A stretch of 10,541 bases of DNA from Actinomycetota bacterium. GTDB taxonomy: Bacteria > Actinomycetota > UBA4738. Shown piece by piece: positions 1 through 6,327 of this stretch. The notes beneath the pieces were generated by a model. The model did not search any database. It had not been told where the DNA came from and saw only the letters and a list, made by a program, of their open reading frames with translations. A program made the translations under genes and the position numbers. Within the stretch, counting starts at the first letter, position 1. Each line of letters starts with the position of its first letter. The stretch lies in contig VAYG01000103.1 in the NCBI GenBank assembly GCA_005885015.1, forward strand, positions 6,177 through 16,717, read 5' to 3'.

Positions 1-180
1 CACCGTCCGAAAGGCGCATGCCGGGGGATCGATGCACCCGACGGCCTGGAGTACCTCCTGGACGTACACGGCGGTCGCGATCAGGCCGTACACGGCCTCG
101 AGGGCGAAGGCAATGCCGACGTTCCTCCGGATCCGGGAAGGGCGGACCGCAATGACCGCCCCCATCGTTCGCCCGGACAT
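1..180 (-). CDS. Partial hypothetical protein with one hydrophobic segment (5' end only)
   Basis: A minus-strand reading frame opens with ATG at 180-178 and stays open for 60 codons to the window edge, so the C-terminus is missing. An AAGGAGGAGG sequence lies about 12 nt upstream of the ATG, a slightly long but usable ribosome-binding distance; a second in-frame ATG is codon 6. The N-terminus is basic (several Arg within residues 1-20). A hydrophobic stretch follows at about residues 22-41, compatible with a membrane segment or signal anchor, then a Cys-containing segment (GCIDPPAC) near the edge. Codons are rich in G/C at third positions like the neighbours, which favours this frame over the opposite-strand frame at 32-268. 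I do not recognise the family. It is divergent from the two-component genes across a gap of about 137 nt. Confidence 0.5.
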   Translation of the reverse strand, partial: MSGRTMGAVIAVRPSRIRRNVGIAFALEAVYGLIATAVYVQEVLQAVGCIDPPACAFRTV

Positions 181-317
181 GCTCAGGACGAACCTCCTCC
201 TTCGGCAGGGACTGCGGTACTTTCATCGGCGGGAACGAGCCGCGCGCTTGATCCCCTGCTTCGGGTAGCGGCGCATTCAGCCTGGTCTAAGGGTCGGCGG
301 CGCAGACTGGAGGAGAG

Positions 318-1013
318 CTGAGCGCGAATTCCCGCATCCTCGTGGTCGACGACGAGCCCGCCATCCGGGAGGCGCTGAAGCGCGCCCTCCGCGTGGAGGG
401 CTTCGACGTGGCCCTCGCCGCGGACGGGAGCGAGGCCCTGGATCGCCTGGGCGAGAGCTCACCGGACGCCATCGTCCTGGACATCCTCATGCCGGGGATC
501 GACGGTCTGGAGGTCTGCCGGCTCCTTCGTCGCATCGGGAACCGCACTCCCATCCTGATGCTGACCGCGCGGGACGCCGTCGCCGACCGGGTGGAGGGTC
601 TCGACGCGGGGGCCGACGACTACCTGGTCAAGCCCTTCGCCCTGGAGGAGCTCCTGGCCCGGGTCCGGGCCCTGCTCCGGCGGGGGCCGGCGGAGGCCGA
701 GGGGGATGGAGGCGTGCTGGAGTTCGCCGACCTGCGGCTCGATCCGGCCGCCCATGCCGCGTGGCGGGAGGGCCGGATGATCGAGCTGACCCGCACCGAG
801 TTCCTGCTGCTGGAGCAGTTCATGCGCCACCCGGGCCGGGTGCTCACCCGCGACTTCATCTTCGACCAGGTGTGGGGCTACGACTTCGGTCCGTCGTCGA
901 ACTCGCTGGAGGTGTACGTGGGCTACCTGCGGCGGAAGACCGAGGCCGGCGGGGAGCCCCGGTTGATCCACACCATCCGCGGCGTGGGATACGTCCTTCG
1001 GGAGCGGTCATGA
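318..1013 (+). CDS. OmpR/PhoB-family response regulator
   Basis: DNA-binding response regulator that would receive phosphate from the kinase encoded next. Numbered from a CTG at 318, the protein is 231 residues, normal for the family. The receiver domain covers about residues 6-120: acidic pair D11-D12 in the VVDDEP strand, phospho-acceptor D55 in VLDILMP, T83 in MLTARD and K105 in the LVKPF motif. A C-terminal winged helix follows at about 135-230, with the LTRTEFLLLE helix, RVLTRDFIFDQVWGYDF and the terminal IRGVGYVLR hairpin. The start is uncertain. The only ordinary start in frame before the receiver core is GTG at 342, which would remove the RIL of the first beta strand. The CTG at 318 sits behind GGAGGAGAG, so I extended to it; the in-frame stop is at 288-290. 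The stop overlaps the kinase ATG (ATGA), so the two genes are translationally coupled. A poor -10-like TCTAAG at 286-291 could drive them. The regulon cannot be read from the sequence. Confidence 0.93.
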   Translation: MSANSRILVVDDEPAIREALKRALRVEGFDVALAADGSEALDRLGESSPDAIVLDILMPGIDGLEVCRLLRRIGNRTPILMLTARDAVADRVEGLDAGADDYLVKPFALEELLARVRALLRRGPAEAEGDGGVLEFADLRLDPAAHAAWREGRMIELTRTEFLLLEQFMRHPGRVLTRDFIFDQVWGYDFGPSSNSLEVYVGYLRRKTEAGGEPRLIHTIRGVGYVLRERS

Positions 1014-2353
1014 CGTTTCGGGCCCGCCTGACGCTGGTGGCCACCCTGGCCGTGGCCCTGGCGGTGGTGCTCGCCTCAGGGGTCACCTATCTGGCCGTGC
1101 GCAGCCAGCTCCGAGGTCAGGTCGACGGCGCCCTTCGGAGCCGCCTCCAGGCCGTGTCCTACCGGGTGGGGCCGGGCGTGCTCAGGATCAGGCTCCCTGA
1201 TCTCCCTCTCGGTGGCGCGAGTGGATACGCGCAACTCGTGAACGCGGGTGGCAGCTCCGCGTTGCCGGAGGGAGCGCAGATCGTGCTGCCCGTCACCGAG
1301 AGGGTCCGCGCGGTGGCTGCGGGACGGCAGCCCGCGTTCTTCGAGGACGCGGTGGTCGCCGGACTGCACGTGCGCATCTTGACGGCCCGGATCGGCCCGG
1401 GTCTGGCCGTCCAGCTCGCCCGGCCGCTCGATGAGGTCGATCGGTCGCTGCACCGCCTGGGGCTGGCGCTGATCCTGCTCACCTTGGGAGGGGTGGCTCT
1501 GGCCGGGGGGACCGGCTGGCTGGTCGCCCGGGCCTCGGTGGCCCCCGTCCGCCGGCTCACCCGGGCAACCGAGTACGTCATCGCCACCGGCGACCTGACG
1601 AGTAGGATCGAAGTCCTCGGGTCCGACGAGCTGTCTCGCCTGGCCACGAGCTTCAACACGATGCTCGGCGTCCTCGAAGTGTCGATCAACACCCAGCGGC
1701 AGCTCGTGGCGGACGCCTCCCACGAGTTGCGAACCCCCCTGGCCAGCATCCGGACCAACGTGGAGGTCCTGTCGCGGGGGGATGGACTGTCCGGCGACGA
1801 ACGGCGCCAGCTCCTCCAGGACGTGGTCTCGCAGCTGCAAGAGCTGACGGCGTTGATCGGGGACCTGGTCGAGCTGGCCAGAGGGACGGAGCGCCACCTC
1901 CAGCCGGAGGACGTGCGGTTGGACGAGATCGTGGAACGAACGCTCCAGCAGGTCCGCCGCCGATCGCCGGCGGTCCAGTTCACGGCCTCTATCGAGCCGA
2001 CGCTGGTCCGAGGGGACCCCTCCCGCCTGGCGCGCGCCGTCGGCAACCTGCTCGACAACGCGGCGAAGTGGAGTCCGACCGAAGAAGACGTTCTCGTCAC
2101 CCTTCGCGCCGGCGAGCTCGAGGTTCGCGATCACGGCCCCGGCATCGACCCGGCGGACCTCCCGTTCATCTTCGACCGGTTCTACCGGTCACCCTCGGCT
2201 CGCGGACTGCCCGGGTCCGGGCTGGGCCTGGCGATCGTCCGCCAGGTGGCGGAGTCCCACGGCGGCTCGGTGAGCGCGGAGAGCGCGCCGAACGGCGGCG
2301 CCGTGTTCCGGCTGCGCCTTCCGGCCGTACCCATCGCCCCCGCGCGCTGCTAG
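1010..2353 (+). CDS. Membrane sensor histidine kinase (HAMP-HisKA-HATPase)
   Basis: Sensor kinase of 447 residues, partner of the preceding response regulator. ATG at 1010 overlaps the regulator's stop by 4 nt, with GGGAG a few bases upstream. Domain order: first membrane helix at about 7-30; an extracytoplasmic sensor region of roughly 115 residues without a recognisable motif; second membrane helix at about 150-173; HAMP linker at about 173-225 (ending with DELSRLATSFNTML); HisKA dimerisation domain with phospho-accepting H238 in ADASHELRTPL; and a HATPase domain with N box N346-N350 (GNLLDNAAKWS), G1 box DHGPGID (374-380), F box IFDRFYR (387-393) and G2 box GSGLGLAIV. All catalytic boxes look intact, so it should be active. 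The layout matches the MprB/PrrB type of actinobacterial kinases, but the input signal is not evident. Alternative upstream starts in this frame run through the regulator gene and are not credible. Confidence 0.95.
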   Translation: MTFRARLTLVATLAVALAVVLASGVTYLAVRSQLRGQVDGALRSRLQAVSYRVGPGVLRIRLPDLPLGGASGYAQLVNAGGSSALPEGAQIVLPVTERVRAVAAGRQPAFFEDAVVAGLHVRILTARIGPGLAVQLARPLDEVDRSLHRLGLALILLTLGGVALAGGTGWLVARASVAPVRRLTRATEYVIATGDLTSRIEVLGSDELSRLATSFNTMLGVLEVSINTQRQLVADASHELRTPLASIRTNVEVLSRGDGLSGDERRQLLQDVVSQLQELTALIGDLVELARGTERHLQPEDVRLDEIVERTLQQVRRRSPAVQFTASIEPTLVRGDPSRLARAVGNLLDNAAKWSPTEEDVLVTLRAGELEVRDHGPGIDPADLPFIFDRFYRSPSARGLPGSGLGLAIVRQVAESHGGSVSAESAPNGGAVFRLRLPAVPIAPARC

Positions 2354-2425
2354 GCTTCCTGGCGCGGCGCGCCGCCACGCTTCCCTCGCGCTGCCCGCCG
2401 CGTCGCTGACCGAAGGAGGGTTCGG

Positions 2426-3661
2426 ATGGGCTCGGCGTTCGAGGCGGTTCGAGGTTTCTACGAGCAGGCGGCGGAGAAGCTCGGCCTGGAGCTGTCGCTG
2501 CGCGAAGCGCTGGCTACGCACGCGCGCGAGGTAACGGTTCAGGTCCGGGTGCCGATGGACTTCGGCGGGTTCAAGGTCTTCAAGGGATACCGGGTGCAGC
2601 ACAACAACGCCCGGGGGCCGTTCAAGGGCGGGCTGCGCTTCCATCCGATGGTCTCCCTCGACGAGATCCGAACCTTCGCCATGCTCATGACATGGAAGAC
2701 GGCGCTGATGAACATCCCGTTCGGCGGGGGCAAGGGCGGCGTGCAGGTCGACCCCAAACTGCTGTCCGAGGCCGAGCTGGAGCGGCTGTCGCGCGGGTTC
2801 ATGCGGGCCATCGCGGACTTCATCGGCCCGCAGGTGGACGTGCCCGCCCCAGACGTGAACACGACGCCGCAGATCATGGCGTGGATGGCCGACGAGTACT
2901 CTCGGAAATACGGTCCCAACCCGGCGGTGATCACCGGCAAGCCCGTGGTCGTCGGGGGTTCGCTCGGCCGCGACGCCGCCACCGGGCGAGGATCGGCGAT
3001 CTGCCTGGAGCGGCTGGTGAAGTTCCGGGGCTGGCGGAGGGAAGACACCCGCGTGGCCATCCAGGGCTACGGCAACGCGGGTTCCTGGCTGGCCATCATC
3101 CTGCGGGACCTGGGTTACCCCATCCTCGCCGTCTCCGACAGCAAGGGTGGAGTGTTCGTCGAGGCTGGGCTGGACCCGAAGGCGGTGCTCGCCCACAAGC
3201 AGGAGACCGGCAGCGTGGTCGGGTTCCCCGGGGCCGACACGATCGACGGGGACGAGATCATCGGCCTGGACTGCGACGTGTTGACGGTGGCGGCCCTCGA
3301 GGAAGCCGTCACCGGCGAGAACGCCGACCACGTCAAGGCCCAGGTCGTGGTGGAGACCGCCAACTACCCGGTGACGCCGGAGGCAGACCCCATCCTGGCC
3401 GAACGCGGCGTGACGGTCCTTCCGGACATCCTGGCGTCCGGCGGCGGCGTGGCCGTCTCCTACCTCGAGTGGGTGCAGGACCTCCAGCGAGAGCAGTGGC
3501 AAGAGGATCGGGTCAACGCCCGGCTGGCAGAACTGATGGGGGCGGCCACCGATCAGGTCATGGGGCGCGCCGAGTCCGAGGGCCAGTCGCTGCGCGAGGC
3601 CGCTTACCTGATCGGGGTGGAGCGCGTGGCGGAGGCGGAGATCGCCCGCGGATACCGGTAG
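2426..3661 (+). CDS. gdhA: Glu/Leu/Phe/Val dehydrogenase family, probable glutamate dehydrogenase
   Basis: Predicted NAD(P)-dependent glutamate dehydrogenase: reversible oxidative deamination of L-glutamate to 2-oxoglutarate and ammonium in the cytoplasm. It is 411 residues, the usual size for hexameric bacterial enzymes of the GudB/RocG type. ATG at 2426 follows AAGGAGG with a 6-nt spacer. The substrate domain shows GPFKGGLRFHP (64-74), K91 in MTWKTAL, catalytic K103 in PFGGGKGG and D143 in PAPDVNT. The Rossmann domain shows GYGNAG (214-219) and an acidic residue after the second strand (VSDS, D238), which leans toward NAD but does not settle it. SGGGVAVSYLEWVQ (338-351) is the C-terminal signature. 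One oddity is that the usual EGANGPTTPEA-like loop reads ETANYPVTPEA (310-320). The 72-nt gap after the kinase gene has no clear promoter, so readthrough from the two-component operon is possible. Leucine, valine or phenylalanine dehydrogenase is less likely given the length and the GPFKGG context. Confidence 0.9.
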   Translation: MGSAFEAVRGFYEQAAEKLGLELSLREALATHAREVTVQVRVPMDFGGFKVFKGYRVQHNNARGPFKGGLRFHPMVSLDEIRTFAMLMTWKTALMNIPFGGGKGGVQVDPKLLSEAELERLSRGFMRAIADFIGPQVDVPAPDVNTTPQIMAWMADEYSRKYGPNPAVITGKPVVVGGSLGRDAATGRGSAICLERLVKFRGWRREDTRVAIQGYGNAGSWLAIILRDLGYPILAVSDSKGGVFVEAGLDPKAVLAHKQETGSVVGFPGADTIDGDEIIGLDCDVLTVAALEEAVTGENADHVKAQVVVETANYPVTPEADPILAERGVTVLPDILASGGGVAVSYLEWVQDLQREQWQEDRVNARLAELMGAATDQVMGRAESEGQSLREAAYLIGVERVAEAEIARGYR

Positions 3662-3745
3662 CGGTCGATCCGTCAGCTCCAAGCGAGGCCGTGCCGTGGT
3701 TTGACCGATTCGCCACATCGTCATCCGTGCGCTACGCTTCGGTTT

Positions 3746-3853
3746 CGAGGGATCGAAAGGCGGTACCCACGCCCGGTCGGTCGCGGGAGACCGAAAGTCC
3801 CCTCCGAGGGGACAGCCAATCGGGACGCATGGTCGCCTCCTTCCGATCCCTTG
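3746..3853 (+). ncRNA. Candidate structured RNA leader (unassigned class)
   Basis: The gap between gdhA and the lysine-dehydrogenase-like gene can fold into a closed multi-hairpin RNA. The closing helix pairs CGAGGGATCG (3746-3755) with CGATCCCTTG (3844-3853): ten base pairs including one G-U. After a one-base mismatch, AAGG (3757-3760) pairs with CCTT (3839-3842). Inside are three local hairpins in a row: GGCG/CGCC (3759-3762 with 3770-3773, loop GTACCCA), competing with the inner part of the closing helix; CGGTC/GACCG (3779-3783 with 3789-3793, loop GCGGGA, first base shared with the flanking repeat); and a strong GTCCCC/GGGGAC hairpin (3797-3802 with 3808-3813, loop TCCGA). The interior 3' strand AGCCAATCGGGACGCATGG is left mostly unpaired. 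A T-rich stretch follows at 3851-3865, then the ATG at 3884. It could be a cis-regulatory leader, or a termination structure for gdhA. I could not match it to a known riboswitch consensus from memory. Confidence 0.45.
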
Positions 3854-3883
3854 TCTTTTCCCTCTTGATGCCCTCGTTTGGCC

Positions 3884-5056
3884 ATGCCTGAATTCCGGTA
3901 CGGGATCGTGGGAGCGGGACGGCAGGGCACCGCCGCGGCCTACGATCTGATCACGCGGGGTGAGGCCGCCTCCGTGGTCCTCGGCGACCTCGACCCGTCA
4001 AGGGCCCGGCGCGCCGCGGAGCGGGTGAACGGCCTGACTCGCCGGGATCGGGCTTCGGCAGCCACAGTGGACGCCGCGGACCGCCGGTCCCTGGTCTCGT
4101 TCCTGTCCGGCCTCGACGCGTTCATCAGCTCGGCGACCTACCGTCTGAACCTCGAGGTCGCCGCGGCGGCGCTGGAAGCCGGCACCCACATGTGCGACCT
4201 GGGTGGGAACCTCGAGATCGTCCGGCGGCAACTCGAGCTGGACGCGATGGCCAAGGAGCTGGGCGTCTGCATCGTGCCCGACTGCGGGGAGGCGCCGGGC
4301 CTGGCCAGCAACCTCCTAGCTTACGGGACAACCCTGGTGGACCGGGTCGACGAGCTGATCCTGTACGACGGGGGCATCCCCGAGCAGCCGACGCCGCCGT
4401 GGAACTACTTCCTCACGTTCAACGTCGACGGGCTGACCACCGAATACGACGGCACGACCACATGGCGGGTCGGCGGGAAGCTCGTCGACGTGGAGTGCCT
4501 GGATCCGTCTGAGGACGAGCTCGTGGATTTCGGCCCTCCCTTCGGTGTGCTGGAGGCGTTCGCCGCGGCGACCGGCTCGACCACCCCGTGGACGCTCGGA
4601 GAGAGGGTTCCCACGTTGAAGGCGAAGGTCGTTCGATATCCGGGCCACGTCGCGCAGTTCCGGGCGTTCCGCGACCTCGGATTGTTCGGCGAGGCCCCGG
4701 TCGAGGTCGATGGGGCCCGCGTGGTCCCCCGCGACGTGTTCCACGCGCTTCTGGAGCCGAAGATCCGGGCGGCCGAGGGCGACCGCGACATCGTCGTGGC
4801 ACGGGTGGTGGCGCGCGGGGAGCGCGACGGGCGGCCCGCAGAGGCGAGCGTGGACCTGCGCGTGCATCCCGACGAGGCCCTGGGGTTCACCGCGATGGAG
4901 CAAGCCACCGGATGGCACGCCGCGATCATGTGTCACCGGATGGCCGGGGGCCGGATCCCTCCAGGCGCCATCCCCGTCGAGCTCGCCGTAGACCCGCGGG
5001 AGATGCTCGCTGAGCTCCGGGCACGGGGATTCGAGGTAGTCGAGCGCCTCCGCTGA
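3884..5056 (+). CDS. Saccharopine dehydrogenase-like protein, probable L-lysine 6-dehydrogenase type
   Basis: Predicted NAD(P)-dependent amino-acid dehydrogenase of 390 residues. The Rossmann fold starts at once: GIVGAGRQG (G10, G12, G15) with D35 ending the second strand (VVLGDLD), which favours NAD. Middle motifs CDLGGN (104-109), IVPDCGEAPGLASNLLAYG (130-148) and LYDGGIPEQPTPPWNY (160-175) match, as I recall them, the corresponding parts of Geobacillus L-lysine 6-dehydrogenase (VDLGGH, IIPDLGVAPGM, LYVGGIPVRPEPPLEY). That enzyme oxidises lysine to allysine with release of ammonia. The C-terminal half (RYPGHVAQFRAFRDLGLF, 251-268) also fits the family. A saccharopine or other opine-type reductase remains possible. 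I chose ATG 3884 over TTG 3878 because the nucleotide-binding strand follows directly. No Shine-Dalgarno sequence precedes it, which is odd given the structured leader just upstream. It converges with the aminomethyltransferase gene, 11 nt apart. Confidence 0.82.
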   Translation: MPEFRYGIVGAGRQGTAAAYDLITRGEAASVVLGDLDPSRARRAAERVNGLTRRDRASAATVDAADRRSLVSFLSGLDAFISSATYRLNLEVAAAALEAGTHMCDLGGNLEIVRRQLELDAMAKELGVCIVPDCGEAPGLASNLLAYGTTLVDRVDELILYDGGIPEQPTPPWNYFLTFNVDGLTTEYDGTTTWRVGGKLVDVECLDPSEDELVDFGPPFGVLEAFAAATGSTTPWTLGERVPTLKAKVVRYPGHVAQFRAFRDLGLFGEAPVEVDGARVVPRDVFHALLEPKIRAAEGDRDIVVARVVARGERDGRPAEASVDLRVHPDEALGFTAMEQATGWHAAIMCHRMAGGRIPPGAIPVELAVDPREMLAELRARGFEVVERLR

Positions 5057-5067
5057 GCCGGCGCGGG

Positions 5068-6222
5068 TTAGGCCCGCTTGCGGGGAGGATCGAAGAACGG
5101 GAGCTCCACGACCGTGGCCGGAGCCCGGCCCCGTCTGGCCTCGACGGTCCACTCCACGTCCAGCCGCGTTCCGGCCGCGGCGTGCTCCTTTTCGACGGAG
5201 GCCAGGGCGATCGCCTTCTTCAGCGTGGGGCTCCACGTGGTGCTGGTGGCCCGGCCCGACGTCAACGGCGACAGGACGGGCGGAAGGTCCTGGGCGGCGA
5301 AGAGCCGCTCGATCCCGTCCCAATCGATGGCCAGCCCGACCAGCCGCCGAGCCGGCCCCCCGGCGGCCTGCTCGGCCAGCAGCGCCCGCCTGCCCACATA
5401 CTCGCCCTTGTCGAACTTGGTGAACGTCCCCAGGACCCCCAGCTCGAACGGCGAGTAGGCCTGCTCGGGGATGAGCGCGTGGCGGGAGCTCGTGTAGTCC
5501 GCCTCCAGCAGGATCAACCCCGCCTCCACCCGAACCACGTCGAGCGCCAGCATCCCGGCCGGCCGGATCTCGTACGCCCGGCCCGCCTCCATCAGGGCGT
5601 CCCACAGCTCGACCGCTCGGTCCGAATCCACCCAGAGCTCGTAGCCCAGGTCGCCCGTGTATCCGGTCCGGGTCACGTCCACAGGGATCCCGCGAACGGC
5701 AGAGGGCCGGCGACGAAAGTACTTGAGCCCGGTGAGATCCTCGTCGGTGGCGTCCTGCAACACGTCACGTGAGAGCGGGCCTTGCAGGGCAACGGCGGCC
5801 GTGGCTTCGGTGATCTCGTCGATCTCGACCTCGAGGCCCCGGGAATTCAGGCGGAACCAGCGGAGCGACGGGTCGGCCGCCGTCCATCGGTACGTCGTCT
5901 CGTCCAGGCGGGTGATCGTTCCGTCGTCGATCACCTTGCCGCGGTCGTCGCACCAGCACGCGTAGTAGACCTGGTCGATCTGGAGCCTGGTGGCGTCCCG
6001 CGTGATTATCCGGTCGATCAAGCGCATGGAATCCGGGCCGGTGACCCGATACTTGAACAGGGGCGTGACGTCGATCAGGGCGGCGGCCTCACGGATCGCG
6101 TTGTACTCGATGTCGGGGGCGTCCGCGTACACGCTCGCGGCGAAGTAGCCGGACCACTCCCGCCACTCCATCTTCCTGTTCAGCGGGGCGGTTCGAGGAT
6201 GGAACGCGGTGCCGACGCTCAT
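5068..6222 (-). CDS. GcvT-family aminomethyltransferase (folate-binding)
   Basis: Predicted tetrahydrofolate-dependent aminomethyl- or methyl-transferase of the glycine-cleavage T-protein superfamily, 384 residues, close to the size of GcvT. The ATG (6222-6220) is preceded by GGTGGAGGAG. The GCV_T domain spans about 35-280: DVTPLFKYRVTGPDS (51-65), GKVIDDG (95-101; D100 or D99 corresponds to the catalytic Asp of T-protein), AVALQGP (143-149), TGYTGDLGYELW (186-197) and FTKFDKGEYVGR (267-278). The C-terminal barrel domain has TSGRATSTTWSPTLKKAIAL (321-340), matching the family's VTSGTYSPTLKKAIA motif. T-proteins usually have Glu in the GYTGE position, whereas here it is D191. No gcvH, gcvP or lpd lies in the window, so it may not serve glycine cleavage; DmdA-like or sarcosine/dimethylglycine-related demethylation are alternatives. 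It is divergent from two FAD oxidoreductases, a pairing that suggests oxidation coupled to one-carbon transfer. An apparent frame extension further upstream is only chance openness. Confidence 0.88.
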   Translation of the reverse strand: MSVGTAFHPRTAPLNRKMEWREWSGYFAASVYADAPDIEYNAIREAAALIDVTPLFKYRVTGPDSMRLIDRIITRDATRLQIDQVYYACWCDDRGKVIDDGTITRLDETTYRWTAADPSLRWFRLNSRGLEVEIDEITEATAAVALQGPLSRDVLQDATDEDLTGLKYFRRRPSAVRGIPVDVTRTGYTGDLGYELWVDSDRAVELWDALMEAGRAYEIRPAGMLALDVVRVEAGLILLEADYTSSRHALIPEQAYSPFELGVLGTFTKFDKGEYVGRRALLAEQAAGGPARRLVGLAIDWDGIERLFAAQDLPPVLSPLTSGRATSTTWSPTLKKAIALASVEKEHAAAGTRLDVEWTVEARRGRAPATVVELPFFDPPRKRA

Positions 6223-6241
6223 GGCTCCTCCACCGGCCGAG

Positions 6242-6247
6242 ATTGTA
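6242..6247 (-). promoter_or_regulatory. Candidate -10 element of the aminomethyltransferase gene
   Basis: Read on the minus strand, TACAAT (five of six matches to TATAAT) lies 19 nt before the ATG of the GcvT-like gene. A transcript starting 6-8 nt downstream would have a leader of roughly a dozen bases that still includes GGTGGAGGAG. No convincing -35 hexamer is visible in the GC-rich sequence upstream. Confidence 0.4.
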
Positions 6248-6264
6248 GGCAGGGGCAGCGCCCA

Positions 6265-6282
6265 CCGCCGCCCGAGCGGCGG
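6265..6282. repeat. Inverted repeat in the divergent promoter region (candidate operator)
   Basis: CCGCCGC and GCGGCGG form a perfect 7-bp dyad around a four-base centre (CCGA). It lies midway between the minus-strand aminomethyltransferase gene and the plus-strand oxidoreductase pair, just upstream of the -10-like sequences on both sides (TACAAT on minus at 6247-6242; TAGAGT on plus at 6290-6295). A shared operator is possible, but in such GC-rich DNA a G/C-only dyad can be chance. Confidence 0.25.
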
Positions 6283-6327
6283 GGTCCCGTAGAGTAGCCG
6301 CGCTGCACCCCCTCCACGGAGGTTCGA

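Noticed and set aside
32..268. 78-codon plus-strand frame near the left edge
   Set aside because: It lacks a ribosome site and has an unnatural composition. The opposite strand has a better frame with a ribosome site and a hydrophobic segment.
2364..2375. 12-bp perfect palindrome GCGGCGCGCCGC between the kinase gene and gdhA
   Set aside because: It is made only of G and C in very GC-rich DNA, with no loop and no promoter nearby. Chance is the simpler explanation.
2189..3724. 511-codon minus-strand frame opposite gdhA
   Set aside because: Antisense shadow; the plus strand carries unmistakable glutamate dehydrogenase motifs.
3749..3850. tRNA-like seven-base closing stem GGGATCG/CGATCCC
   Set aside because: About 102 nt with no T-loop (TTCGANNC in a paired arm), no D-loop and no anticodon arm on either strand.
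3721..3930. T-box-like sequence on the minus strand (GTGGGTACCGCC, then TTTCGATCCC)
   Set aside because: It resembles GTGGTACCGCG but has an extra G and ends in C. No minus-strand gene lies downstream, where gdhA occupies the plus strand.
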